Source: an uncultured Collinsella sp. (GTDB taxonomy: Bacteria; Actinomycetota; Coriobacteriia; Coriobacteriales; Coriobacteriaceae). Taken from it: a stretch of 22,498 nucleotides of DNA. Each line of letters starts with the position of its first letter. Position 1 is the stretch's first letter. Below the pieces are notes generated by a model. It was not told where the DNA came from. It saw only the letters and a list, made by a program, of their open reading frames with translations, and searched no databases. This document shows, in pieces, positions 1 through 7,125 of the stretch. Made by a program: the position numbers and the translations under genes. Where the stretch lies: NCBI GenBank assembly GCA_900755685.1, contig CAAEHI010000023.1:1-22498 (forward strand), in the 5' to 3' direction.

Positions 1-90
1 ACGATGATGTCGCCATACTCGTCTTCGATCTTGTCGAAGAAGTCGACGGCGCCCTTAATTTCTTCAGCGGTCGGGTGCCCCTTTTGGACA
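1..90 (-). other. Start-less coding-like remnant running off the left edge
   Basis: The minus strand reads as an open frame with strongly Collinsella-like codons (GAC, TTC, AAG, ATC, GGC), giving a plausible peptide that includes AEEIKGAVDFFDKIEDEYGD. No ATG, GTG or TTG start exists in this frame between the nagA stop and the fragment, and no Shine-Dalgarno sequence is placed to serve one. It may be the 5'-truncated remnant of a gene continuing beyond base 1, or a chance open frame opposite a plus-strand transcript. I do not recognise the family. Confidence 0.3.
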
Positions 91-94
91 CCGC

Positions 95-133
95 CGGTGG
101 GGGGCCCGAGCGGAGCGGCCCCCGCCGTTTTTT
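95..133 (+). terminator. Intrinsic terminator facing right, towards nagA
   Basis: A very GC-rich stem pairs 95-106 with 117-127 (one extra G in the left arm) and is followed on the plus strand by six T at 128-133. The T-tract orientation means it stops transcription entering from the left, so a rightward gene may end just outside the window. On the minus strand the hairpin lies only 13 bases beyond the nagA stop codon but lacks a T-tract. Confidence 0.6.
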
Positions 134-139
134 CTCTCG

Positions 140-1309
140 TTACTCGGTAAAGGCGTTGCCGACGCTCTGACCGCCAACATACGTCTCGACGAGGGTGAGC
201 TCATGGTCGAACACGACAAAGTCGGCGTCGCGACCCGGCATGATGCGGCCGCACTTATCCTCGATGTGCGCGGAGCGTGCCGGCACCTCGGTTGCCATGC
301 GAATGGCGATATCGGCGCTGGCGATGCCCCAGTCGACGATGTTCTTGACGCCCTGGGCAAGCGTGAGCACCGAGCCGGCAATGCTCTTGCCATCGGCAAG
401 CCAGCACAGGTTGTCCTTCATGATGACGTCCATGCCGCCACTGGTGTAGCTGCCCTCGGGCATGCCGCCGCAGCCAAGGCAGTCGGTGATGAGCACCGTA
501 TGCTGCCAGCCCTTTGCCTGCAGCAGCGCCTTGATGGCAGCAGGGTTTACGTGTTTGCCGTCACAGATGATCTCGGCGTAGGTCTCGGGCGTGGACATGG
601 CAGCGCCCACGACGCCGGGCTCACGGTGATGCAGCCCGCGCTGGCCGTTATAGGTGTGCGTAAAGCAGCTGGCACCGGCGTTGATGGCGGCGATGCACTC
701 ATCGTAGGTGGCGTCGGAATGACCGATGCTGGTCACCACACCCTTAGCGTTCAGAGCAGCCGCATAAGCAGCGGCACCATCGCGCTCGGCCGCCATGGCG
801 CTCTTGACGATGCGGCCGCCGGCAGCCTCCTGCCACTGATCGAAGACCTCCTCGGAGGGATCGATAAGATAAGCGGGGTTCTGCGCACCCACGTGCTTCA
901 TGGTAAAGAAGGGGCCCTCCAGGTAGATGCCTTGGATACGAGCACCACAGAAGTCGGGGCCGCGGCCCTCGTCCGCCTGGGCGATGGCGGCGCAGGCGTC
1001 CTTGATCTGCTCGACGCCATCGGTGAACGTCGTGGGCAGCCAGCTGGTGGTACCGCGACGGGCGAGCTCGGTCGAGCTGATATCGATGCCCTCGGGATCG
1101 TTATCGGTAGTTGAGTGGTTGTAGAAACCATGGATGTGAGTATCGACCATGCCCGGTGCGATCCACGATCCCGTGTAGTCCCTGATCTCGCAGGAGGGCT
1201 CGTCGGCCTGCCAGGCGCCAAAGACGCCATCCTCGACCATAAGATAGCCGCCCAGTTGCGGACCTGCCGGCAAGAAGAACTTGTCAGCCTTAATTGCGTA
1301 CGTGCTCAT
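140..1309 (-). CDS. nagA: N-acetylglucosamine-6-phosphate deacetylase, copy 1
   Basis: Cytosolic amidohydrolase that removes acetate from GlcNAc-6-phosphate (family members also accept GalNAc-6-phosphate), feeding amino-sugar phosphates to a deaminase. The 389 residues match the family length. Visible active-site elements are HIH at 58-60, the metal-ligand Glu131 in LEGPFF, His197 in GHSDAT, His218 in FTHTYN and catalytic Asp276 in LITD. The ATG at 1309 is chosen because AAGGAG lies five bases upstream; an in-frame GTG two codons earlier overlaps that Shine-Dalgarno. A strong terminator separates it from agaS upstream, so it probably needs its own promoter or read-through. By my count it differs from the copy at 9914-11083 at 28 of 389 residues, with more divergence at synonymous sites. 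Confidence 0.97.
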   Translation of the reverse strand: MSTYAIKADKFFLPAGPQLGGYLMVEDGVFGAWQADEPSCEIRDYTGSWIAPGMVDTHIHGFYNHSTTDNDPEGIDISSTELARRGTTSWLPTTFTDGVEQIKDACAAIAQADEGRGPDFCGARIQGIYLEGPFFTMKHVGAQNPAYLIDPSEEVFDQWQEAAGGRIVKSAMAAERDGAAAYAAALNAKGVVTSIGHSDATYDECIAAINAGASCFTHTYNGQRGLHHREPGVVGAAMSTPETYAEIICDGKHVNPAAIKALLQAKGWQHTVLITDCLGCGGMPEGSYTSGGMDVIMKDNLCWLADGKSIAGSVLTLAQGVKNIVDWGIASADIAIRMATEVPARSAHIEDKCGRIMPGRDADFVVFDHELTLVETYVGGQSVGNAFTE

Positions 1310-1370
1310 ATGCACTCCTTGCTTCTAAAGCAGTTGACTGTAGTGATGCTTATACCCAGCTCACATAAAA

Positions 1371-1408
1371 CAAAAAGCGCCCGCCCGCCGTTATGAGCGG
1401 ACGGGCGC
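1371..1408 (-). terminator. Intrinsic terminator of agaS
   Basis: An 11-bp GC stem (1377-1387 with 1398-1408, one G-U pair in the minus-strand RNA) is followed on the minus strand by TTTTTGTTTT. It starts 18 bases after the agaS stop codon and separates agaS from nagA copy 1. The remaining 60 bases before nagA hold a weak -10-like TATAAG but no clear -35. Confidence 0.85.
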
Positions 1409-1426
1409 CCTTGCAGGGGGACGCGA

Positions 1427-2593
1427 TTAAGCGGTGAAGGGGTGAATCGTCACGCCCTTAACCACGCGGTTGACCGTGCCGGTGGGGCTCGGCGTATCGG
1501 GCGTGTTGCCCACGCGCACGGAGTTGAGCAAGCTGATAGTCTGGGCAAACATCACGAACGGCAGAGCAAGGTAGCCCTCGGGAAGCGCCTCATAGCCCTT
1601 AAAGGTGAAGGACTCCCCCTCGTAGACGGTAGCGCCATCCTGCTGAACGGCAACGGTGTGCTGAGCAATATCGTCGCCACCGATCTCGTTGAGGATGTCG
1701 ATGTCGTACTGGCGGGTGTAGGCGTCGTTGTTGACGAACACGAAGACGAGGGTCTTGTCGTCGACGAAGGACTTGGGTCCATGACGATAGCCCATGGAAG
1801 TGTCGTAGGAAGTAGCGACCAGGCCGTGAGCGAGCTCGAGGATCTTGAGCTGGCTCTCCTGGGCAAGGCCACCGAAGGAGCCAGAACCCAAGTAGGTCAC
1901 GCGGTTGAAGTCGCCAGCCAGGTAATCGGCGACCTCGGACTCGCGAGCGATAACCTCCTCGCCCATCTTGGCGATGGTCTCGACCCATTCAGCCTTCTGC
2001 TCGTCAGAGGCCGTATCGAAAATAAGGGTAGAGAGCAGGGTCATGCAGGAATAAGAACCGGTCATGGCGAAGCCCTTGTCGTTGGCGCGCGGAATGAGCA
2101 GCGTCAGCGCGTTGGAATCATCGGCAGACTCGACGGCGAGCTTGCCCTCGGGAGCGCAGGTGATGTTGAGGAACTTGACGTTGTGGACGAGCTCCTTGGC
2201 AACGGCAACGGCGGCAAGGCTCTCGGGGCTATTGCCAGAGCGGGCAAAGGAAACCACGAGCGTGGGATCATCGGCGCGAAGGAAGTCGCGCGGGGCGCTC
2301 ACGATGTCGGTCGTGGCGATGGGCTTAAAGTCGTAGAGATCAGTGTTGCCAGCGTGACGCAGGTACGGGGCGCAGGTATCGCCAACGTAGTCGGACGTAC
2401 CGGCACCGGTGAAGACAACAGACAGACGCCCCTCGCCCATAGCGCGAGCCTCAGCCAGAAAGGCCTCGATGGCCTCCTTGTTCTCGCGATAGATGTTGAG
2501 CGTATCACGCCAAAGCTCGGGCTGCTGAGCAATCTCGGCCGTGGTGATCTGGGCGCCGAGCCCGGTAAGCTCCTCGACACTCTTCTCGAACAT
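1427..2593 (-). CDS. agaS: Tagatose-6-phosphate ketose/aldose isomerase, AgaS type
   Basis: Double-SIS-domain enzyme of 388 residues, the usual AgaS length. AgaS is known to deaminate and isomerise galactosamine-6-phosphate to tagatose-6-phosphate; some relatives act on glucosamine-6-phosphate. The first SIS domain carries FTGAGTSDYVGD (about 61-72) and VSFARSGNSPES (about 113-124). The second carries YLGSGSFGGLAQE (about 234-246) and the conserved MGYRHGPKSF (about 267-276). The start has AAAGAGG eight bases upstream. It lies downstream of gntR1 with a 111-base gap containing a promoter and dyad. It would act after NagA in breaking down GalNAc-6-phosphate. No tagatose kinase, aldolase or NagB is in this window, so those steps must be encoded elsewhere. 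Confidence 0.95.
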   Translation of the reverse strand: MFEKSVEELTGLGAQITTAEIAQQPELWRDTLNIYRENKEAIEAFLAEARAMGEGRLSVVFTGAGTSDYVGDTCAPYLRHAGNTDLYDFKPIATTDIVSAPRDFLRADDPTLVVSFARSGNSPESLAAVAVAKELVHNVKFLNITCAPEGKLAVESADDSNALTLLIPRANDKGFAMTGSYSCMTLLSTLIFDTASDEQKAEWVETIAKMGEEVIARESEVADYLAGDFNRVTYLGSGSFGGLAQESQLKILELAHGLVATSYDTSMGYRHGPKSFVDDKTLVFVFVNNDAYTRQYDIDILNEIGGDDIAQHTVAVQQDGATVYEGESFTFKGYEALPEGYLALPFVMFAQTISLLNSVRVGNTPDTPSPTGTVNRVVKGVTIHPFTA

Positions 2594-2618
2594 TTCTAAT
2601 ACCTCTTTCTTTACTAAA

Positions 2619-2654
2619 TTGTCTGATATACAAAGACTTAATCTGAAAAGTTAA
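2619..2654 (-). promoter_or_regulatory. Candidate agaS promoter overlapped by a TTGT-N7-ACAA dyad
   Basis: On the minus strand a -35-like TTAACT (2649-2654) is followed after 18 bases by TATATC (2625-2630). The imperfect dyad TTGTCTGATATACAA (2619-2633) covers this -10, as a repressor site would. GntR1, encoded immediately upstream, is the natural candidate ligand. The dyad differs from the TGGT-N4-ACCA sites found near gntR2, nagE and bgaC. Confidence 0.4.
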
Positions 2655-2704
2655 ATCGGGTAGTAGTCATAGGCTGTTTTTCTTTCGTTGGCACTCGTAT
2701 CCGA

Positions 2705-3439
2705 TCACAAAGTATCTCGATAGTGAGAGATTCTGTACTTGAACTTGTCGGCACGAGCCACCGAAAGCGTGAACTCGACAACATCATTTTGGGTGTTGTG
2801 AGTAGTTCGGACTATGTCCAGAACTGGCGCACCCTCACCAATACCTAGAAGCCGAGCGTCACATGGACGTGCTATACCCGCAGAGAACTCCTCATCCGCC
2901 ACTCGAATTTTCTGCTGATAATCCTGCTCAATAACATCGTAAAGGGGCTTTTGTTCGAGTAGAGGACGCTTGAGTGAAATAAAGAGCCTTGCTGGAAGAT
3001 AGCTACGCTCAACCATCATAGGAATACCATCTGCCATTCGTAAACGTTTGAGTTTTAATACCTTTTCACCCAAATGAATCCCCATTTGCATCGAGAGCGT
3101 TTTATCTGCTTCCATTTCACAGAACTCTAAGATGGTTGTTTCTGGCAGCCGGCCCATCGCTTTCATCTGTTCAGTAAAACTGTACGATTGGGTAAGATTT
3201 GTTGCTTGAGCTAGTCGATCGGCAACAAACGTACCGCGACCTTGTTTTCGCACAATCCGACCAAGATACTCAAGTTCCTGAATTGCAAGCCGGACAGTCG
3301 ACCGCGAAAGCCCGAAACGTTCGGCAAGCTCACGTTCGGACGGAATCAAATCACCTGGCTGATATTCATGATCAATTTTTTTGATCAGAATATCTACGAG
3401 CTGGTCATATAGCGGTTGTCTGTGCCTCTTGCACGTCAT
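2705..3439 (-). CDS. GntR/HutC-family sugar-responsive regulator 1
   Basis: Transcription factor of 244 residues with an N-terminal winged helix (about 5-75: PSERELAERFGLSRSTVRLA is the recognition region) and a C-terminal UTRA effector domain (about 90-240). This is the NagR/DasR type, which binds amino-sugar phosphates. The ATG at 3439 is chosen because GGAG lies six bases upstream; the longer GTG start four codons earlier includes that Shine-Dalgarno. It sits between PTS EIIA and agaS, so it probably controls this module. It is about 60% identical by eye to GntR2 (11227-11958). Its codons are clearly more A/T-ending than those of GntR2, suggesting a different genomic history. Confidence 0.92.
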   Translation of the reverse strand: MTCKRHRQPLYDQLVDILIKKIDHEYQPGDLIPSERELAERFGLSRSTVRLAIQELEYLGRIVRKQGRGTFVADRLAQATNLTQSYSFTEQMKAMGRLPETTILEFCEMEADKTLSMQMGIHLGEKVLKLKRLRMADGIPMMVERSYLPARLFISLKRPLLEQKPLYDVIEQDYQQKIRVADEEFSAGIARPCDARLLGIGEGAPVLDIVRTTHNTQNDVVEFTLSVARADKFKYRISHYRDTL

Positions 3440-3526
3440 GATATTCTCCACGTAATGAGCAATTGACCAATACTTCAGCCTTCAGGTAACGCACCAACAT
3501 GTCCAATAAATGGGCTAATAGCGACA

Positions 3527-3955
3527 CTACATCTCATCGTCTTCATCAATGTCAGCACTCTCGAGTTTCTTGAGATCGACTCCCTCACGACCAACGACCC
3601 GTGCGCGTTCGGCAAGTTCATCAAGCGTTGGGTCTCCAAACGCACGCGTCATAACGAGCTCCACCAACATAGGTAGATTTGTTCCGGTGACAACGATCAC
3701 GTTATCGAGCTCAGTCGTCATTGGGATAGCTTGATTGAACGGAGTACCGCCAAGCAAATCAACAAACACCAATACGCCATCACAAGCTTGACGCATCTTG
3801 GCAATGCAGGTTCGCAAATCATCACCAAAAGTAACCGCTTCCGAGCCCGCAAAAGGAACTACCTCAAAATTAGGCTGTTCGCCGGCGACCATATCCACAG
3901 CGCTTTTCAAACCGGGTGCAAACTGACCGTGACCAGTTAGTACAAATCCAATCAT
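3527..3955 (-). CDS. PTS mannose/sorbose-family EIIA component
   Basis: Soluble phosphocarrier of 142 residues that receives phosphate from HPr and passes it to EIIB. The signature TGHGQFAPG near the N-terminus gives phospho-accepting His9; LLGGTPFNQA (about 68-77) and the TGTNLPML stretch (about 90-97) are typical of the AgaF/ManX-type EIIA fold. It ends in an acidic tail rich in Asp and Glu. AAAGGT lies upstream of the ATG. It is separated from the EIIB-EIIC-EIID genes by the TPR-like gene, which is unusual because EIIA normally adjoins EIID or EIIB. It is the only EIIA in the window and, being of the mannose type, is not the expected partner of the NagE permease. Confidence 0.93.
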   Translation of the reverse strand: MIGFVLTGHGQFAPGLKSAVDMVAGEQPNFEVVPFAGSEAVTFGDDLRTCIAKMRQACDGVLVFVDLLGGTPFNQAIPMTTELDNVIVVTGTNLPMLVELVMTRAFGDPTLDELAERARVVGREGVDLKKLESADIDEDDEM

Positions 3956-3991
3956 TCTATCTACCTTTCTACCGTTCGCTTTCTCTAGCCA

Positions 3992-4014
3992 AAGAACCCC
4001 TCAAAGGGGCTCTT
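3992..4014 (-). terminator. Short hairpin between the TPR-like gene and EIIA
   Basis: A 10-bp stem (3992-4001 with 4005-4014, one G-U pair in minus-strand RNA) with a three-base loop is followed on the minus strand by TTCTTTGG-like sequence, not a proper T-tract. It may attenuate or act as a processing site between TPR-like and EIIA messages. Confidence 0.4.
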
Positions 4015-4036
4015 ACGACCACTGCATCATTAAAGT

Positions 4037-4660
4037 TTAGTGAGTATTTTGTTTTATCGCGGGAGGTCTGTGAGCGTCTCTAAGCTGCTTTTCAAGGTTG
4101 CGATATCTACGTGCTTCGCCCTTGTTCCCGCTGCTCTCATATTGATATGAAAGCAGCAGATAGAGCTTTCCGCGTAACCCAAGGTCGTTCGTATCCAGCA
4201 TAGCTTCCATCTCATCGATCTTATCATGCCGACGGCAAAAGACTATGTCGTAGGTCAATTGACTGTCCGCCAAAATGCCCTTCGACACGATGGGGCGCAT
4301 CTCTTCCAACATGGACGCCGCCCGCTTCCGGTCACCCGTCTTGATATAGAAATTAAAGGCGCGAACCGCAAGCTGTCGACGTTGTTTATCGCTGCACGAC
4401 ATCTCCAGCAAGTGGTCAAGCATTCGATCTGCATATGCGTCCATATCAGCAGCTTCATAGATCGTGAAACGCAGGTAATACTGCTTATACGTAGACATTA
4501 CTATACGCGCAAGTTTGCGATCGAGCAGGTCTATGCAATCTTGGTATAAGCCCAAGTTAAACAATACCTGCAATTTCATATCGAAGTATTTTTTCGCTCC
4601 TTCGGTCACAGCGAAATAAGCCACTACAACACAAATGAACAGGACGATCCAAAATGGCAT
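4037..4660 (-). CDS. Membrane-anchored TPR-like protein inside the PTS operon
   Basis: A 207-residue protein with one N-terminal transmembrane segment (about 3-18, FWIVLFICVVVAYFAV). A helical, probably cytoplasmic domain follows that looks like degenerate TPR repeats: GLYQDCIDLLDRKLA (about 37-51), KTGDRKRAASMLEEM (about 107-121) and SSGNKGEARRYRNLEKQL (about 176-193). I assign no enzymatic function. It lies between EIID and EIIA on the same strand, with a strong terminator upstream and a weak hairpin downstream. TPR proteins usually scaffold complexes, so a role in assembling or regulating the EII complex is possible but is inference. Its codons are more A/T-ending than those of EIIC and EIID. 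The ATG is about ten bases after AAGGGA, so initiation may be weak. Confidence 0.8.
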   Translation of the reverse strand: MPFWIVLFICVVVAYFAVTEGAKKYFDMKLQVLFNLGLYQDCIDLLDRKLARIVMSTYKQYYLRFTIYEAADMDAYADRMLDHLLEMSCSDKQRRQLAVRAFNFYIKTGDRKRAASMLEEMRPIVSKGILADSQLTYDIVFCRRHDKIDEMEAMLDTNDLGLRGKLYLLLSYQYESSGNKGEARRYRNLEKQLRDAHRPPAIKQNTH

Positions 4661-4744
4661 TGCACTATATTCCCTTCAAGGCAGCCTTAAGGAATTAATC
4701 GAACACGATGACTGCATAACCGCCTATGAACAACGGTGTCCGAC

Positions 4745-4806
4745 AAAACAAAAGAGGCGCACACTCCAGGGGATATGGCGATAAAGTCGCCTTGGAGGTG
4801 TGCGCC
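4745..4806 (-). terminator. Branched intrinsic terminator of EIID
   Basis: A 13-bp stem (4756-4768 with 4793-4806, one bulge) encloses a small second hairpin (GGCGA/TCGCC around a CTTTA loop) and is followed on the minus strand by TCTTTTGTTTTG. It starts about 40 bases after the EIID stop codon. It should end the bgaC-EIIB-EIIC-EIID message, leaving the TPR-like and EIIA genes to read-through or another promoter. Confidence 0.85.
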
Positions 4807-4848
4807 ACGTCTCAATTGAGGCTCAAATGCCGTGACAATATGGGGTAT

Positions 4849-5688
4849 TTAGCCCTTGCAAATGATACCGAATGCACCCAAGGCAATGGACAGAACCAAG
4901 ACGATAAAGATGGCCTTCGTCGAGGTCATGCCCTTCTTACCGAGGAGCCAGTATACGAAGCCGACGAGTGCGGCAGGAACCAGCTTGGGGCAAATCATAT
5001 TGCAGATGTTCTGCAAGTCAACGGTAACGCCGCCGATAACAGGCTTCGCCGCAATAACGATACCGACATTGGTTGCGACCAGAGCACCGACCATAAAGAC
5101 ACCCATTACGGAGGCCGCGTCGGTCAACGCGTTCAGGCGATCGCTCATGGTGGTGACGAGCTTCATACCCTGCTCATAGGCCATGTGGGTCTGCTTGCAG
5201 CGGAACCAGTCAACAAGGATGTTCACGACGACCCAGATGAAGATACCCAAGGGGTTGCCGTTCATGGCCATATTGGCAGCCAGAGCGCCGAAAATGGTCG
5301 GGAGCAGCGAACCGAAGATGGAATCGCCGATGGAAGCCAGCGGTCCCATGAGACCAGTCTTGAGACCAGCAACAGCCTCGAGGCCCTCAATGCCCTCCTC
5401 TTCCTCGATCGCCAAATCGATACCGGTGATGATCGTGTTGAGGAAGTTTGAGGTGTTGAAGAACGGTGCGCACTGGGCGCGGCAGGCTTCCTTTAGCTCC
5501 GGCGTGCCGTCGCCGTACAGCTTGCGCAGTGTGGGCAGGATAATCCAGAGATAACCAGAGTGTTGCATGCGCTCGTAGTTCCAACCATCCTGGAAACCAA
5601 GCAGGTTACGACGGTTAATCTGCGCAAGGTCGTCCTTGGTAATCTTGTAGCCAGTGGTGCCATTGGCGAGTTTCTCATTAGAGCTCAT
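4849..5688 (-). CDS. PTS mannose-family EIID membrane component
   Basis: Integral membrane subunit (279 residues) that forms the sugar translocator with EIIC. Family hallmarks are the N-terminal NRRNLLGFQDGWNYERMQ segment, LKTGLMGPLASIGDSIFGSL in the middle, and a hydrophobic C-terminal half ending in a final helix (IFIVLVLSIALGAFGIICK). The ATG at 5688 is chosen over longer in-frame starts because it begins a typical EIID N-terminus and has GGGAG nine bases upstream. It overlaps the end of EIIC by 11 bases, which suggests translational coupling. A strong terminator follows. The substrate is inferred from the operon as a GalNAc- or GlcNAc-containing sugar. Confidence 0.95.
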   Translation of the reverse strand: MSSNEKLANGTTGYKITKDDLAQINRRNLLGFQDGWNYERMQHSGYLWIILPTLRKLYGDGTPELKEACRAQCAPFFNTSNFLNTIITGIDLAIEEEEGIEGLEAVAGLKTGLMGPLASIGDSIFGSLLPTIFGALAANMAMNGNPLGIFIWVVVNILVDWFRCKQTHMAYEQGMKLVTTMSDRLNALTDAASVMGVFMVGALVATNVGIVIAAKPVIGGVTVDLQNICNMICPKLVPAALVGFVYWLLGKKGMTSTKAIFIVLVLSIALGAFGIICKG

Positions 5689-6565
5689 CGTCGTCGTCTC
5701 CCTCCGCAGCGCCAGCAGCAGCGACGGGACGCTGGTTGTTCTTGTAGTACAGCAAAGACAGAGCAAAGCCAATAATAGCGATCGCCAGCATCGACATGTT
5801 ATTGAACATACCGACCATATCCACGGCGCCCTTACCAAGCGCGCCGTTCACAGCGACGATGTTGGCGTTGAGGTTCATGATGCTCGTGAAGGCCGTACCA
5901 AACAGGGCGGCAACTACAAAGCCGAGCAGCAGGTAGGCGACGTGCTTTTTGACCGGCAGGTAACGGAGCAGGATGGCGAAGCCAACAGCGGGCAAGGCAC
6001 CGCCAGCAACAGACAGACCGTCACCCAGCCACTTCCAGTCGCCGTTAAGGGCGGTAGTGATGCCCTCGACCAAGCCCTGGCCAAATGCGAGAGCCAGGAA
6101 GACCGGAATCATGCGGGACAACATCCAGGAAACGGCACCGAGCAAGTAGTGTACGTTGTAGGCACCCCAGTTCATCTTCTCGATATCGGCATCGCACATG
6201 TGACCGAAGAACGTGTTGGCGAAACGGCCGGCGATATCGGTGTAAACGAGAATGGCAGCGACAGGTACGCCGATGGCGGCAAGAGCCGTCTCGGGATTCA
6301 TGCCCGCACCCACGGCAAAGGCAGTGGCGACCAGAGTGCCGGAGTTGGCATCGATACGAGAGGCGCCGCCAAAGGTACCAACGCCCAGGACGGTGAGCTG
6401 CATGCTGCCGCCGATAAACAGGCCAGTCTGTAGGTCACCCATAATCAAACCGGTAATCATACCGGAGAAGACGGCTGAGCCGGCACAGGTGTACCAGTTC
6501 AGCTCATCCAGAATCTGATAACCCGCATACAGGGTTAACAGAAGAATCTGCCACCAAGCAATCAT
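5678..6565 (-). CDS. PTS mannose-family EIIC membrane component
   Basis: Polytopic membrane subunit of 295 residues belonging to the AgaC/ManY-type EIIC family. It shows the typical start (MIAWWQILLLTLYAGYQILD), the loop IGGSMQLTVLGVGTFGGASR (about 52-71) and several long hydrophobic segments to about residue 275. An acidic Asp/Glu tail follows; its codons contain the EIID start. AAGGAG lies six bases before the ATG. The paralogous systems in Streptococcus pneumoniae (gadVWEF) and E. coli (aga) transport galactose-type or GalNAc-type sugars; the exact substrate here is not readable from sequence alone. Confidence 0.95.
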   Translation of the reverse strand: MIAWWQILLLTLYAGYQILDELNWYTCAGSAVFSGMITGLIMGDLQTGLFIGGSMQLTVLGVGTFGGASRIDANSGTLVATAFAVGAGMNPETALAAIGVPVAAILVYTDIAGRFANTFFGHMCDADIEKMNWGAYNVHYLLGAVSWMLSRMIPVFLALAFGQGLVEGITTALNGDWKWLGDGLSVAGGALPAVGFAILLRYLPVKKHVAYLLLGFVVAALFGTAFTSIMNLNANIVAVNGALGKGAVDMVGMFNNMSMLAIAIIGFALSLLYYKNNQRPVAAAGAAEGDDDDEL

Positions 6566-6622
6566 GGTAAACTCCTTATTTAAGGTGTAACAGTTTCTAC
6601 AATACCAATACGCTTATATAAA

Positions 6623-6642
6623 CCGTGCATCCCCCTTCACGG
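6623..6642 (-). other. Small hairpin in the EIIB-EIIC gap
   Basis: CCGTG and CACGG arms flank a ten-base loop, followed on the minus strand by TTTATAT. The gap between EIIB and EIIC is 93 bases, unlike the near-contiguous joints elsewhere in the operon. This may be a weak attenuator or a site that stabilises the downstream message. Confidence 0.35.
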
Positions 6643-6658
6643 CCTAGCGTTAATTCGA

Positions 6659-7123
6659 CTAGAGCGTGAGAGCCTCTGGGTTATCCTGCGGCGTCAGCTG
6701 AATGACAATAGGAAGATTATCGGCCTTGAGTTTGGCAAATGCGTCAAGGTCCCCCTGGTCGCAACTAATGTTGCGAGTCAGCTTCTTGACCGGCTCCATT
6801 GTCGTCATATTACCGACGATGAGCTGCTCAAGCTTAACACCTTGCTCCAAAAGTCGAACGTAGACCTCAGGCTTTTTCGCAACAATAAAGAGACGTTGCG
6901 CATCATATTTGCCAGCAGTGATGTTGGCAGCGGCCTTGTCGACAGGAAGCACGGACAACTTCACAGTTGCCGGGCAAGCCATGCGAAGAACCTGCTTTTG
7001 GGTAGCATCTTGCGATACCTCGTCGTCAACTACCATGAAGCGGCTTACCTGACGGGCGTTAGACCAGAGGTTTGCCACCTGTCCGTGAATCAAGCGAAAG
7101 TCGACTCGTGCGCCTACAATCAT
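6659..7123 (-). CDS. PTS mannose/sorbose-family EIIB component
   Basis: Soluble or membrane-associated subunit of 154 residues that takes phosphate from EIIA on a histidine and transfers it to the incoming sugar. The diagnostic N-terminus VDFRLIHGQVANLW contains the active-site His13. FMVVDDEVSQDATQKQVLRM and the IVGNMTTM region (about 102-109) are also typical of AgaV/ManX-type EIIB. The ATG follows the bgaC stop by two bases and uses AAGGAG located inside the end of bgaC, so the two are translationally linked. This matches the bgaC-EIIB junction of the pneumococcal bgaC operon. Confidence 0.95.
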   Translation of the reverse strand: MIVGARVDFRLIHGQVANLWSNARQVSRFMVVDDEVSQDATQKQVLRMACPATVKLSVLPVDKAAANITAGKYDAQRLFIVAKKPEVYVRLLEQGVKLEQLIVGNMTTMEPVKKLTRNISCDQGDLDAFAKLKADNLPIVIQLTPQDNPEALTL

Positions 7124-7125
7124 TT

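Noticed and set aside
203..1114. 303-codon plus-strand open frame; a similar frame occurs at 10274-11113
   Set aside because: Both are antisense shadows of the two nagA copies, which explains why they look like a conserved pair.
4726..5451. Plus-strand open frame of 241 codons
   Set aside because: Opposite the EIID gene and its terminator; hydrophilic composition is what an antisense membrane protein gives.
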